A stretch of DNA of 64,000 nt, taken from assembly GCA_026120035.1 (NCBI GenBank), contig JALRME010000021.1, positions 62,001 through 126,000 of the forward strand, in the 5' to 3' direction. A model generated the notes under the pieces. That model searched no databases, was not told the DNA's origin, and worked only from the letters and a program-made list of their open reading frames with translations. Numbering within the stretch: the first letter of the stretch is position 1; the number at the start of each line of letters is the position of its first letter. Shown piece by piece: positions 12,501 to 24,443 of the stretch. The stretch comes from Coleophoma eucalyptorum (taxonomy: Eukaryota > Ascomycota > Leotiomycetes > Helotiales > Dermateaceae). A program made the translations under genes and the position numbers.

Positions 12501-13568
12501 CTACTCTCCTTTCTCCTTATTGGCTCTGCAGGAAACGTATCAGAGATTGATCGAGGTGTCATCGTTGGTGCAGGACTAGGATCCAAAGCCAGTGGGATGA
12601 AGAAGCTGTCTCCATCTCCACCAGTGATGTCTGATGCATGCGAGATGGTTGAATGTCGATGGTTTTTATACGAGTTGTTCGGCAATGGCAATCCCTCCTT
12701 CGAATTATCAGAGGGTAGCAGTTCTTGAGATGGAGGCCGCCTGGAACTACTTCTCGATGAAGTGTCATTCTTGGTGTAACCTGGGCGAGGTCTTGGTGAG
12801 AGTTCCGTCGGCGTATCTGTGTCAACAGATTCTGGAGTCTCTCGATCAGGAGAAAATGCGCTTTGCATTACTGCACTTGGAGGCAGAGCAGGGAGAGATT
12901 TGTCAACCAACATCGGCGACTGTTCTTCTTTTTTTGACTTCGCAGCAGCTGCTGCCCTCGATTTTTTCCTCCGCCGCGCCATTAACGATTCATGACAGCT
13001 CATGCAAAATATGCCTTGTGAGGTCCTCGCATATCGCAGGTTCTCAATCTTGCGCTTGCAATTTCTACAGCGAAAGCAAGTTGCGCAGAATGCTTGGTCG
13101 CCCGTCAGAATCGCCAGATCCTCAATTTTATTTCCGCAAGCACTACAGCTATAGGTGCAGTTGTTGCAGATGAGGGAGCCATCGCCGAGTAGTAGGAGGT
13201 TCGCATCGGAGTCAAGGAGGGTACCGCAGGTGTTGCATCGGAAGCAATTCAGATGCCATCGATTGCCAGCTAAAAAGGAGTCAGCTTTGTTGAACTTGGA
13301 TACCGGCGTCGGCATCATGCTGGCAATGATGGCAGCAGCAGCCAGCTGCTGAAGGCATTGTTGAAAAGATATCTATCTGGTCACTTACCAAGTTCGAACG
13401 CTTTGCCTTCCTCGAGGATCTATGATAGCAAAGCATGGTCAGCCGTCTCATACAGTAGCAAGATGCAGACGCTCAGATGGGACTCACGTCTCCGCAACCT
13501 TTGCACGGATATGCCACATCGTCACCATCCATCGGGGACGAGTCCATATAATCGGCCGGCGACTCCAT
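9568..13568 (-). CDS. LIM-LIM-RhoGAP protein (Rga1/Rga2-like)
   Basis: This is a GTPase-activating protein for Rho/Cdc42 GTPases that acts in polarised growth. Exons on the minus strand are 13568-13488, 13419-13389, 13269-9952, 9900-9767 and 9711-9568, giving 1235 residues. LIM1 spans about 22-75 (C22, C25, H43, C46, C49, C52, C72, C75) and LIM2 about 79-129. A long Ser/Pro-rich disordered stretch follows, then a coiled coil (LRRQLRNSEQRVAELERQ through the Lys/Glu heptads). The C-terminal RhoGAP domain, about 1055-1235, has the arginine finger in GIYRKTG (about R1081). This LIM-LIM-coil-GAP order matches yeast Rga1/Rga2 and their filamentous-fungal orthologues. The 51 bp intron at 9901-9951 is a multiple of three and stop-free, so it can be misread as coding: retention would add 17 residues inside the GAP domain. 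The second exon is only 31 nt. Confidence 0.93.
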
Positions 13569-14049
13569 AATCAGCTTGGATGCAGGTATTAGTCCTTGAC
13601 CTTGACGCCCCTCAAATGGATTGCAGTGTCAAACGGCAGTACTTCCTCCTCAAGTATTCCCCTCTGCTGATCGGGCTATATCATGAATGAGGGATGGAGA
13701 AGGGGCAATCAATCGCTCGTGGTCGAAAGCGTCGGGGTCTTTTTGGACAGGGCAGGAGCACGGTCGTTGAGGCACGGGAATTGGCAAAAGGTCGCAAGGT
13801 CCAAGGAGCCTAGGAGCTAGTCGACGGCGATCATTTCACGACGGCGCCCGTCTGTCGTGCCCGTAAAGTACGTGCTGAAGATGGATGGCCTAGTCGTCGG
13901 TGCGTGGTCAATGGGACCAAGGAACGAAGGTACAGTAGGTAGGGGGTCGTGAAGCGTAAGTTTGAAGTGGGCACAAGAAAATAACAATAATAAGGGTGAT
14001 ACTAGCGATGTGCATGTGGATTTGGACTAAGGGTGGTGATAGGAGAAGG

Positions 14050-14073
14050 GTGTGTGTGTGTGTGTGTGTGTGT
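14050..14073. repeat. (GT)12 dinucleotide microsatellite
   Basis: An uninterrupted run of 12 GT units upstream of the RhoGAP gene. It is likely to vary in length between strains. Confidence 0.95.
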
Positions 14074-14262
14074 CTCCTGCAGGTTCGGGATGAACAGTTG
14101 TTGGCCCCAGCAAGAAGCAAGAAGAGGGCGGTGGTAGATGTGGAGAGCGATAGCCAGTCAATGTGAAATTGACACCGACGGGCACGAATTTAGCAAGACA
14201 TTCCACAGTCTAGACAAGAGCGAGAGAAGCCAAGCCAAACGCCGCTGAGCCCAGGTCAATAT

Positions 14263-14273
14263 GGGGGGGGGGG
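14263..14273. repeat. Poly-G run of 11
   Basis: Eleven consecutive G residues, an error-prone homopolymer about 190 bp from the GT microsatellite in the same upstream region. Confidence 0.9.
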
Positions 14274-14304
14274 TGGTGCTGAGGGAGGAGCGAGGAGGGA
14301 GATA

Positions 14305-14338
14305 AGTGAGTGAGTGAGTGAGTGAGTGAATGAGTGAG
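14305..14338. repeat. (GTGA)n tetranucleotide repeat
   Basis: About eight GTGA/GAGT units with one substitution (GAAT). Together with the GT and G runs it makes 14.05-14.34 kb a cluster of simple repeats. Confidence 0.9.
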
Positions 14339-17300
14339 CCAGTGCTATAGCTAGTTAGGTGGTTTGGATTATGTCGAAAAAGTGTCCTTCCCTGGTGAAA
14401 TGAAATGGAAACAGTGGATCGTGGGGTTGGCGTTTGCTACGGCTGGCGACAAGACGGGCTCGGCAGTGCGGTGCACTTCGTAGTGCAGTCAGGGTGTGGC
14501 GATGGGATGGGATGGGATCAACTGGACTGTGAATACGAGAGTAAGAGGGAGAAGACAGAACCAAAAAAGAACAAAAGAGTGAGAGAGGAGAGTGAGCGTG
14601 AGACAAGAGCAAGAGAGTATATGTATCTGTAGGCGTATGTGTATGTGTATGTAGGTGTACGTGTGAGCCAAAGAACGTCAGTATCATTAATAGCAACTCA
14701 CTTACTCCTCCGCTCATCTGATGCGGCAGGCTGAGCTGACTTCTGGGCTCGCCGTGCTGGCTGACCAAATCCCCGTAGGGGTGCAAGAGATTAGATGCGC
14801 CTCTTCTAAACAAGAGCAGTTTTCGTGGTGTCGTATAATGTCTTGCTTACATATCCCTCCGACACACGCTGCTCACTTGGAGACTTCCACGACTTCGTAT
14901 CTACTCATGAATCCTCCAGCGTTCCACAAGCGGCGAAAGAGGCACCGTCGTACGAGAAACGCAAGCCGACGGCGACACAAACAATTCTCCAGTCGTTCAG
15001 CTCCCGCCCAGCCCCCCACCGCCAAACGACGACGATGATGAAGCAACAGCACACGTCTGAAACACCCACATGCGCAGTGGGGAAGTTGTTGGCAAGGTAT
15101 ATAGCTATAATGTCATTTCCAATATCACGCCAATTTCATCCCATCTCGGGCAGAGGAGCAGATAATCAGCATACCGGTAGTAGCCATGAAGCGAGGCGGT
15201 AATGCTTGTTCCTTGAGTTTCATGTTAAGTCGTTACCACCACCATCTGAGCGCTGCGTTACTGTGTTCGTTGCATTGCACGATACTTGGACAACAATGTG
15301 ATGCACCGAACACATGGCATCCAGGCACCCATTCGGGATATCCTATCGCCTTCATACTCGTAGGCCACCACCGGAACGTAACCATTCCCCCTCTCATTGC
15401 CCTCCTAACGGGAACTCTGGCCCGTGAGGGACCTCGTACCTGCGTATACGGGGCTTCCAGCCTTCATCAAAGGTAGATCGATCTGACAGGTACGAGGCTC
15501 GTCTTGTAGTTATTTGCAAGCTCTCCTGCCTATGCTTCGCTTAGAGTACCATCCCCGAACTCATCGACCGCAACCCAATCCCAATCTCAGGAGACCTTTC
15601 CATAGCTCTTGTCGTCCCTCGTTCCGTCGCTCGTCCCGTAGCTCCATTCGTACGTAGCTCCATGCCCATCCCTCGCCAACCACGAGCCACTTTCAAGCAC
15701 AGCATTGCGTACCACCGATATACTTTCAAGCCTCCCTCCGCCTCCAGCCCAAAGCAGCAAAGCCCTTGCCAGCCCAACTCCGTCTTCTGTCATCGTCGCG
15801 ATGCAAGCGGCATAGCGAGACGACGGCGCCCTTTTCCTTCGCCTGCCATACCCAGCGTGCTTGATGGCCTGAGATTCATCACTTTCCCTCTTCGCACCTT
15901 GCATCCTTCATGAGATGAAACTCTAGCTTATTTCAAGTCATCTCATCGCCACAACAGAAGAACCAAAAGTCTATGAACCACCCACCTGAAAGAGAACATG
16001 ACCCGTGTATGAAGGAAACAAGGAGCAAGGGTTTGCGATACCAAGTAGGAAGAAACACTGACAACTCTTCAGCCTTAAAGCCCGCCTGTGTTTCAGGGAT
16101 ATGAATCCCTAAAGCGAAACCAGCCAAATATCCAATCTTGGAAATTGAATAACTTATACTTACACCTTTCTTTTCTCCCTTCCACGATAATTCTTTTACC
16201 TCTAAGGATTTTCATCAAGTTCGACGGCCCGCGGACTGCCCGCGAACAGCCCAAGGTTTTCCCTTCGTCTCTAGAGATGCCTGTTACCCTTCGAAGTGCC
16301 TACTTCGTACAGTCAGTCAGCCTCTCGCTGGTGGTCTAGAAGCCCCAAATATTCTTGGCGTTAGCAACCCCGACAGACAAAATGGTCAACGTGGCGCAGC
16401 TGCGCGAGAAAAAGGCGCCATATCGTCGATCATTTCTCGTCTACCCTTGCAGGTAAAAAAAATAATGTGGGATGAGGCAGGGCGAGGGGAGTATATCTTC
16501 GTTTCTACCCTCTCCAAATATAGATCCCCCAATTAAAATAAAAACCACCTCCCCCTTGTCAGTTTTTTTTTGTGGAAGCTAGATCCATGCATGATATGGT
16601 ACGGTGTAGAGTTTTGAAGGTAAGATTGTCGCCTTTTGTATACCCATCTGGCCACAAGAACATGTGTCTCAGTCAATGGCCACGGAACATATCTTTTCCA
16701 TGGAATTAAGCTTTGCTCAGGAATGTCTGTCAACTTTGCCTCGAATTCGAAAATTTTTTATCGATGGCAGAAAATTAAATACAAACGGTTTTAACGGGGA
16801 CGGGAGAACCACGCACACGGGTTGGAGGAGGTGTGGTTGAAACCTAGCCACGGCAGGAAGACGTCCAAGGAGAAGATAGGAACTTGGGAAGAGAAGGGAG
16901 GTGTACCAAGTAAATCTGACATCGAAAAAATTACATCATAGCTGGTCAAGGAGGATGACCATGTAGGTAGGTAGATCAGCAATCGACATGTCAATAAACG
17001 TCCAACGGCCGAGTAGCTTTCAACGTTGTGATATGATATTTTTTTCTCTCATTAAACACAATCACAATTACAACAAAGTATAACAAAAACGGACCCTAGG
17101 AAAGTAATACAAGGGTAAAGAAAAGCAAGACAGAACTCGCAAGCACACAAAACGCCCGGTCCAGCTTTTACTGTTCTGTCGCAGCTTTCCCACAACCCTT
17201 TACGCCAATGCCCTTTCTTGAAGTCCAGGGAGAAAAAATCAGAGAAACAACCTCAAGAACGCCTTTCTCGACCACCTTTTCCTGTTTCTCGTATCTTTTG

Positions 17301-17381
17301 CAGAGCATCAAGAGTACAAGCGTACACGAATAAAGGGCCACATCTCAAGTCATCTCTCATGCTCGCCATCAATGCGATTAA

Positions 17382-20300
17382 TTACGCTGAAGCAGCAACC
17401 TCCCTCTGTCTCTTAACAATATAGTAGGTGATCAAGCTCTTTGGGTCATCCTTAACACCCTCAAGATTGCTCCAGAAGGGCGTCTCTCCAACCTGAGCAT
17501 GCAGGGCTACACAGAGTTGGACAGCATCCATTCTGACACCACTCTCTGAGCTTTCAAGACACCTCGATGCCAATTTGCACAACTCAGCCATCTCCTCTTC
17601 CCCTGGTGCAAAGGTCTTGCTTGATTCAATCAATGATTTGAGTACATGAAGACCCATGCTCAGGATTCGACACCCCTCAACTGTCATTTCCTCTTTCTGG
17701 AGACGAGCAGTGATTGCCATAATTGTCTCCTTTGGCTCCGCCAACGTGATCAGATCATCTGAAAGAAGTTCCAATCCACTGACAATATGAGCTCTAGCAT
17801 CGTAGCAGCTGCGTGTCACAAGGAGTGACTCGAGCGCGACTGGTACATGCGATCTGAAGGATCCGCGGTCCTTTTTGTACATGAGCTTGATTGTTGCCAA
17901 GATCTGTGCCTTAACGTCTTGCACCTTCTCTGGTGTGAGGGAAGCCAATGGAGCCTCGAGGTATTCGAAAAGACCCGAAAGTAGTGCGTCAAACTTCTCA
18001 TCCGTCCAAGTGGCCTTGTTGTCTCTGATCATGCTCTGCAACTTCCTGAATCCATGGACATCCAGTGACTTAGCCTTAACCTTGGATATTCCACTGTCCA
18101 ATAGACGAGAGTTTTGCTTGTATTTCTCAGGTGTCATTTCCACAATCTTCCTCGTCTCTCCATCTGGCTCTGCTCTCACTATCTTTGCTATATCTTCATT
18201 AACAGCGACCTCTTCCAAAACTGGAGTTGAGAATGTTTGCTTGGGAGTTGTTGGATCATCAGTACTAGAAAAGGGATCTTCATAGACCTGCAAAGGCTTT
18301 GGGGAGCTTGCAATAGTCTCTGGCTCCTCAAATGGCTGGCCGAGAGATATTTCTGGTGCAACTTCAGAAGGTTCCTCAGAATGTTCTGGCTCGGCCGCTT
18401 CGGCAGGTTCGGTAGGTTCAGTGTACGATTCCTTCAGACCTGTAAGGGTCGGTACAACCATGGTAAATTCTTCATCGCCTTTGGATGGACTTGATCCAAG
18501 TAACAGGGCAGAGGCTTTGGGTCTCACCATGCTTGAACGGGGTGAACCAATTCTTGGCGATGCGGCCTTTGGAGATGCTGCCATTCTGCTGACTGTACCC
18601 TTGGCTGGACTTGAAGGATTGGAGTTTATTGGATGACTGGAGTGACTCGTGGCAGGTCTGGGGACACTACCTCGCTTTGGAGGGCTGGCAGCGGCTGCAC
18701 TTGGTGCTCGCGCCCTCTGTGCCCTCGTACTTTCTGGGCTTGTATTGGAATCGCCGTTAGTACCATTTACTGGTCTCCGGACAGAATACGGGCCCGCTGT
18801 AGCAGGTCTGGTGATTTCTGGACGTGACCGCATCTTAGTTGGCCGCATAGGAGCGACTGACAAGCCTCCGTGAGTGGCCATAACTGATTCGGGGCGGGTT
18901 TTCTTGGGCACCGCATCCACACTCGACGCTGTTGACACGCTTCGAACTGGAGAAAAGCTTGACATTGCTGAACCAGGCCTTGCAGGAAGGTTGTTCTTCG
19001 AGGCCATAGCAGCTCTCTTCTGGGCCAACATTGTCTCCCTCAGGGATGGTTTAGGAGGCGCACTGGTACTCTTTGAAAAGCCCAATCCAGGGCGTGCTGC
19101 AGATTTCTCGGATTTCTTTGGCGGGTTTGGATTTCCCGAATGATTCTCAAGTAGTTTCGCTTGGGTTGGCTCTAAGGTTGCCAATATCCTGTACTATATT
19201 AGAGATTGAACAAGAATACTCTGAATGGTACTTACGCTTCGGCCCTCATGGGCCATATGCCAGCAAACACCCAGTATGTTGAACGCATACTTTCTCGAAC
19301 GCCCGGATTTGGATCCGCAAGACTTTTCTTAATACACTTTTCGATTGTATCAAGACCGCCGGTATGTTCAATATGGTTCTTGTGGTGCGCTTCCTTCTTC
19401 AGTAATGTCTTCAGCCAGCCTGTGGCGTAAGTCCTCGGCTGCACGTTCTTATCCTCGCACGCAAACCAGATGTGCTGCAGGATGCGATGGCTGTAAGAGA
19501 CCTTGCTGATGATAATATCAACAGTTGCATTACCTTGAGCAGAACTGATCTTCTTCGTGCCTCCACAAAGCTTAATCAGATTCTGGAGGAGAATCTCCAC
19601 CATGGGATCGAGACCTGGCCCAACGTTTCGAGCAACTTCTTGAACAACGCTGCATCCTTCTTTAGAAAGACTGGTTCTCAAAGAGTTAACTGCCTTCAGA
19701 ATGCCATCCAGAAGACCCTTAATGCCTGCAAGGAATGCATCAAGAAAATCGCTTGGGGCATTTCCAGCATTCAGCTTTCGAAGCTTGGTACAGCTTTGTT
19801 CTCGCTTTAGCCAGTTTGCCTCAGATTCTCTACCTTCGAAGAAAGGGTGCATATCTCTGAAAATGTCTTCTAACTCTCTTTGGGTGTTCACATATGCTGG
19901 ATCCACGTGTTCAATCTTGACTTCCATCACAGGCGTTGCGGGTCTTGCGCTAGACAGCGAAGAGACGCTCTTAGTAAAACTAGGTCGGATCACGGGCTCT
20001 TCTGCCTCCTCTTGCTCCAAAGCCTGTTGGCCTGCTCCTGGTGCAATGGCATTTGTGATTGTGGTTGCTATCGATGGTCGGACTCCGGTTATTTTGAGTT
20101 GCTTCTTCAAGTCCGACTTTGCCGCATTCGGCGCATTTCTGATATTAAGTCAGCCGCATTCATACAACTTGGAGCACGGTGAATATTCTTACTGAAAAAG
20201 GTCTATGACCGCATTTTTGGCATTGTCTCTCACCATGCCATCTGCATCTTCCAATAATTCCATGAATGTTGGAACAAAAGCCTTAAATTGCAAACCGTAT

Positions 20301-20828
20301 TCTTGGTGCATCTATGATCAAGTCAGTCTGAGGAGTTGGCCGGGCTCTTGGCGGTATGCCTACCTGGACGATCCATTTCATGCAAGCTTCTTTTGCTCTA
20401 GAACTCTTGCTGACCATGCCTGTATTCTTTACCGCCCTCTCGGCATCCATGGGAGCAGCAGACCACATCGTGGTCAAACACTGCGCAGCAATTTGTCTAA
20501 ACTTGTCCTTTTGATCGCCCATCTTCTCCACGACCAGCGGTAGTGTGCGCGCAGCTTCTTTGGTTATATATTTTGGCTCCTGGCGGGAAAGTCTTGTAAG
20601 AAGATGATTGAGAGTCGAAAACCCAGCATTGACCAGAGCAGCTTGCTGCGCAGTCATTGCTATCCGTAAAGCCTCGAACAGGACCGGTACGCTTGGATCT
20701 GGAACATTGTGCTGTTTTATGCCAGATTTGACTGTATTGATTTGATTGACCTTCGCATCGACTGAAGCGTCGGTTCTTATTATTGCTAGCAGGTTTGCGA
20801 CCTGCTCTTCGGTGATCTTTTCGCCCAT
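17382..20828 (-). CDS. STU1: CLASP-family microtubule protein (Stu1)
   Basis: This is a microtubule plus-end and spindle protein of the CLASP/Stu1 family, which binds tubulin through TOG (HEAT-repeat) domains to stabilise spindle microtubules. Exons are 20828-20364, 20311-20193, 20138-19236 and 19188-17382; all joins keep frame and give 1097 residues. The N-terminal 240 residues form the first TOG array, with helical repeats such as NAGFSTLNHLLTRL and DKFRQIAAQCLTTMW. A second TOG/CLASP_N block starts at about residue 280 (ELEDIFRDMHPFFEGRESEA) and runs to about 500. A basic Ser/Pro/Arg-rich microtubule-binding region follows (SPRIGSPRSS), then a C-terminal helical domain. The length is normal for filamentous-fungal Stu1. 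It is divergently transcribed from the HExxH protein gene. Confidence in the family is high. Confidence 0.92.
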
Positions 20829-21372
20829 GATTGGGGTATCGAGAGCAATTCGCTCTGGTTGATTCTGTGTCGATAAAATGTCAGCCGCGGTGAAGATAAA
20901 GTTGCTTCTATGTGGCTCAGGAACAAGGCGATGTAGGTAATCGCAAAGCGCGCACTGTCGTGCAATCTTGAGAAGAACTTACACTAAAAAGCTGTCCAGG
21001 AGAGCAATGTGTGGTGGATGTAGAGCTTGTCGCGGTGTTTTGTTTAGGCCGTCTTGTGCTCGTTGCTCCGCGGCACCGTCCTGGTCGCTAGGCCAGATGT
21101 GTAAATTATATCCCCCTGCAAACCTTGGCCTTACCTCACGGCCAGTACACCTTACATCCTTACCCACTTTACCTCATACCTAAAGCCAGGCATCCTTCCA
21201 CTTGCATCTTGTCAGCCTTGTTACTCCGTACTTGATCTGCTTTCGGCGTTTGGCACTCGTTTGAATAGTTCCTAATTGCAGCAATCCTATTCTATCTTCT
21301 GTTCTCTATTTGCAAACCACTGAATCCATTCATTCGGCCTTGTTATTTACCCCCCATCTGCTATTCAATTCT
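20829..21372. other. Shared divergent promoter region
   Basis: 544 bp lie between the start codons of the CLASP gene (-) and the HExxH protein gene (+). The coding strand of the latter is pyrimidine-rich at about 21180-21320. No further gene is seen. Confidence 0.5.
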
Positions 21373-22290
21373 ATGCCCATCGTACCAGGAACTACCCCAG
21401 TCCCTCCTCCAGTCTTCATGCCTCAAGTTACCTCAGTTCCTACGCCAAGTCCTCTGCCTATTCGTCCTAAAGAAGCTCAGAAAACTGATGCGAGCGAATC
21501 TCCGACTTCTAACAAAAATGCGTTTCCCTTACCAACCTTGCGACTCGAAGTACGCGATCTTAACCATGATGGTTCCCAGGCATTTCTCTCCTCAGTCGTA
21601 GCTAGTAAGGCTCTTGCGGAGTCTGTCCAGAATGTTCTGCACCTTCTATATACATCCCCGAAGTCGCCTACAACAACGGTGCCACCTACACGATCTGTGA
21701 CTTTGATATTACGAGGGATGGGCGGTGTAGCATACACAACCGGGAGTGAGCTTGACTCAGACCACAAAGAGATTCACTTCAGTCTTGATTATATAAATGG
21801 CATAGCAGCTGAAAGAAAGAAGCATGAGATAATGGGTGTTCTAACGCATGAGATGGTTCATTGTTATCAGTACAATGCATTTGGGACTTGTCCAGGCGGG
21901 CTTATTGAGGGCATTGCCGACTGGGTCCGATTGAACTCGGATTTGTCGCCGCCCCATTGGAAGAAGGTAACCTCAGGAAAATGGGATCAAGGATACCAGA
22001 ATACAGGATATTTCCTCCAGTATTTAGAAGAGAGATTTGGATCTGGACTGGTACAAAGAGCCAATGAAAAGTTGAGGATAACACGATATGATGAGAAGAA
22101 CTTTTGGACAGAGCTTTGCGGTAGACCTGTGGAACAGCTATGGGAAGATTATGGAGAGGCTATGAAGACAGAGCAGAATACGAAGGAGGACGAAGAAGAG
22201 GGCATTCTTGTTGAAAAGGAGGATGCTACCACGTCGGTGGAGAGTGCTGCTGCAAAGCAGGAAGAGCCCACTACGGCAAGCAAAGAGTAG
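21373..22290 (+). CDS. Basic-secretory-protein-type HExxH metallopeptidase-like protein
   Basis: A 305-residue single-exon protein with the plant basic secretory protein (BSP/PBSP) fold signature. The zinc motif HEMVH lies at residues 159-163. It is followed by QYN, then GGLIEGIADWVRL, the conserved segment expected to supply the remaining active-site residues. Upstream sequence (LRLEVRDLNHDGSQAFLS) and the downstream Tyr/Phe-rich helices (TGYFLQYLE) also fit the family. I start at ATG 21373 because the longer frame opens only on TTG. From this start there is no signal peptide: the N-terminus is MPIVPGTTPVPPP. The protein may therefore be cytosolic, or leave by an unusual route, unlike secreted plant members. 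The last 40 residues are acidic and low-complexity. Proteolytic activity is inferred from the motif only. Confidence 0.8.
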   Translation: MPIVPGTTPVPPPVFMPQVTSVPTPSPLPIRPKEAQKTDASESPTSNKNAFPLPTLRLEVRDLNHDGSQAFLSSVVASKALAESVQNVLHLLYTSPKSPTTTVPPTRSVTLILRGMGGVAYTTGSELDSDHKEIHFSLDYINGIAAERKKHEIMGVLTHEMVHCYQYNAFGTCPGGLIEGIADWVRLNSDLSPPHWKKVTSGKWDQGYQNTGYFLQYLEERFGSGLVQRANEKLRITRYDEKNFWTELCGRPVEQLWEDYGEAMKTEQNTKEDEEEGILVEKEDATTSVESAAAKQEEPTTASKE

Positions 22291-24443
22291 AGCAACGACG
22301 ACAATCCCACTGGGGTTGAGTAGGGGATTACATAATTATAGATGGTGCGATGCATGAAGATTTGCAGAGCATGTAACCTTACGACTGGAGATGAGTGCCA
22401 CTCTGTCTGGTATGCATTACCATACCATGTACATAGGCTCAATCAACTCTGTCACAACATACATGCGTACTGCTCGAAGAGATCAGCTACTCAGGTCAAC
22501 ATTGTGTCTATGGTTGTGTAATCTTGAGATGTGTTGGAGCTCCGCTGTCCTAAACCCGGACGTTTTCTGCTGTTCTCCTTAGAAAACACTCGACAAAGGC
22601 ATGTTTTGCACGAGGAGGCGTATATTATGCAGTAGTGCTGCTATACATCGAGGTGATAGTGACGATGTCACGCAGCAAGGCCTGTGACAGTGTCAAACGA
22701 CAGGAAGATGGTAATGGCTAGGTTACAGTCACAACAGTTTGTGAAGAACTAGCGCTAATGATGGTGCTCGCAGCCATGTTGAATGGCAGCGACACTACAG
22801 CTGTCAATAGCTGGTAGCACTGAAGGAAGCATGGAGAAGGCAGTGACGATATCATCAAAAGTGTCAAGTGAGAGCAAGGTTGTTTTACGCCTGGCGTCAA
22901 CAAGCACCACATATCAAAGTCAAGTTGACGAAGGAAGACCGTGTTCGATGCTTCTTCGCACTCTTATCAAAGACAAAGAGATGCAATAAAAAAAAAGGAG
23001 GTAGGAGTTGCAGCCTTGGAGGTAGTGTAATACCAAGGACACAAGGAGAAATCTTAAAGAGAGATCCCCGAAGAACAAAAAATTGATTACTGATTGTGGT
23101 TTCTTCAAGGAAATACTGCAATCTGCTTGATAAAGCCCAATAATATATCCTCTATATGCCCGGCCCTGATTTTTATATTTCGTTCGTCGTATTGTCGGGT
23201 GAGCGGAGTTGTTGTTACCCAGAGTTTATCCCGGTCCAGGCCTCTGGTAATAGTGATCAGGAGGGAGGAGGAAAGGGTGTGTGGCTGTTGCAAAGTTATG
23301 AAGGCCAGGATCAATTGAAAATTAATTGTTTGCGATGGGAGAAGAGAGAAGGAAGCTGAGAAATGAGCAGATGTTTATACATGAATACATGAGGGGAGAG
23401 ACTAGATCCACCTTAATTCTTTGAGTTTGATTACAGTTTGCTCCAAAGTCACCCGTGCTTCTCGTCGTGTTCCTGTTCTTGTTATTGTGCATCGGACGCG
23501 AGTAGCTTGGTGTTGGCGTAGTCAAAAAAAGAAGTCTAAGAGAATAAGGGACTTTAGGTATCTGCTCGGTTGTGCTGTCAACGCCATGGCTGAAATTCCT
23601 CATATTAAACGAGGTTAATCCTCAAATTCACAGTCATCATGATTCCTTCCTTTTCAATTACCACCCAGCCAGTATATAGTGTCGGCAGTAGGTCATATAG
23701 GGCGCTATTGGAAGGAAATACGGGCACATTTCTTGGCCGTTGTAGTCCAACCTCTGGGAACAGCCGTGGACGCCATCACAAGCAGGAAAAGTCCGAAGTC
23801 CGACAATGTAATGATCAGCGCGGAAGTTAGTATGGCGAGCGTTTCTGAGGGATGTCTCATATGGTTAATCGTGAGGAAACGTGATCTCGAGACATGTCAA
23901 GTCGCATATTGGATTCCCACGTTGGATTGTGGCACTCAGTGTAGACGAGCGGAGAGCAAATAGAGCCGCATCGCCCTATGGCGCGCCAGGCCACGAAAGG
24001 CTACGTTAATCATGTGCAAAGTTCAACTGAACCTTTGGGAAAGGGGCCAAAGTCAAATCAATAAGTTGAAATGAGCATTCCTAGCCGCACTCTAAGCACC
24101 CTCTACCTCACAAACCGGGATAGTTCCCGACAAGATGCTGCGCCTCCTGTGGCGGACCGGCTGGTGGGCGTGATGCATGAACTCGAGTCAAGCCACGATA
24201 GCGGGGGATTCCAGCGGCGTTTCACCGCCTGGCCTCTACCTAGAAAGATAAGGTCCGAGTCTACTGTGCGTAAGGTTCGACTTGTATAGAAGTCACTAGT
24301 AGAATGACTGTGCCCCTACCCAGAATCTCAGCTCAACGTCGTCGTCGTAATCCTGACTTGTCTACCCTCCTCTCGCCCACCACCCTCCCCCCTTCTTCTC
24401 CTACATGCTGTTCGCGAATAGCTAGGCACCGACTTTCCCCAAA
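22291..24443. other. Intergenic, no supported gene
   Basis: This 2.15 kb holds the 3' region of the HExxH gene and the upstream region of the next gene. Frames of 60-95 codons occur on both strands but none shows a domain, a signal peptide or splice continuity. No RNA gene or repeat is recognised. Confidence 0.5.

Larger units (their letters stand above)
13569..17381. other. Long upstream region of the RhoGAP gene, no supported gene
   Basis: Nearly 4 kb separates the RhoGAP start from the 3' end of the CLASP gene, both on the minus strand. The proximal part carries simple repeats (listed separately) and probably a long 5' leader. The distal part, about 15.2-17.3 kb, has only short frames without motifs, for example 15662-15913 (+) and 15587-15904 (-), plus several A/T homopolymers near 16.5-17.1 kb. 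A 24-codon frame at 16382-16456 reads like coding but has no partner exon. Confidence 0.5.

Noticed and set aside
16382..16456. 24-codon frame MVNVAQLREKKAPY... ending shortly after an AGGTAA
   Set aside because: It looks coding-like and could be a first exon (GTAAAA donor), but no downstream exon with a recognisable continuation was found.
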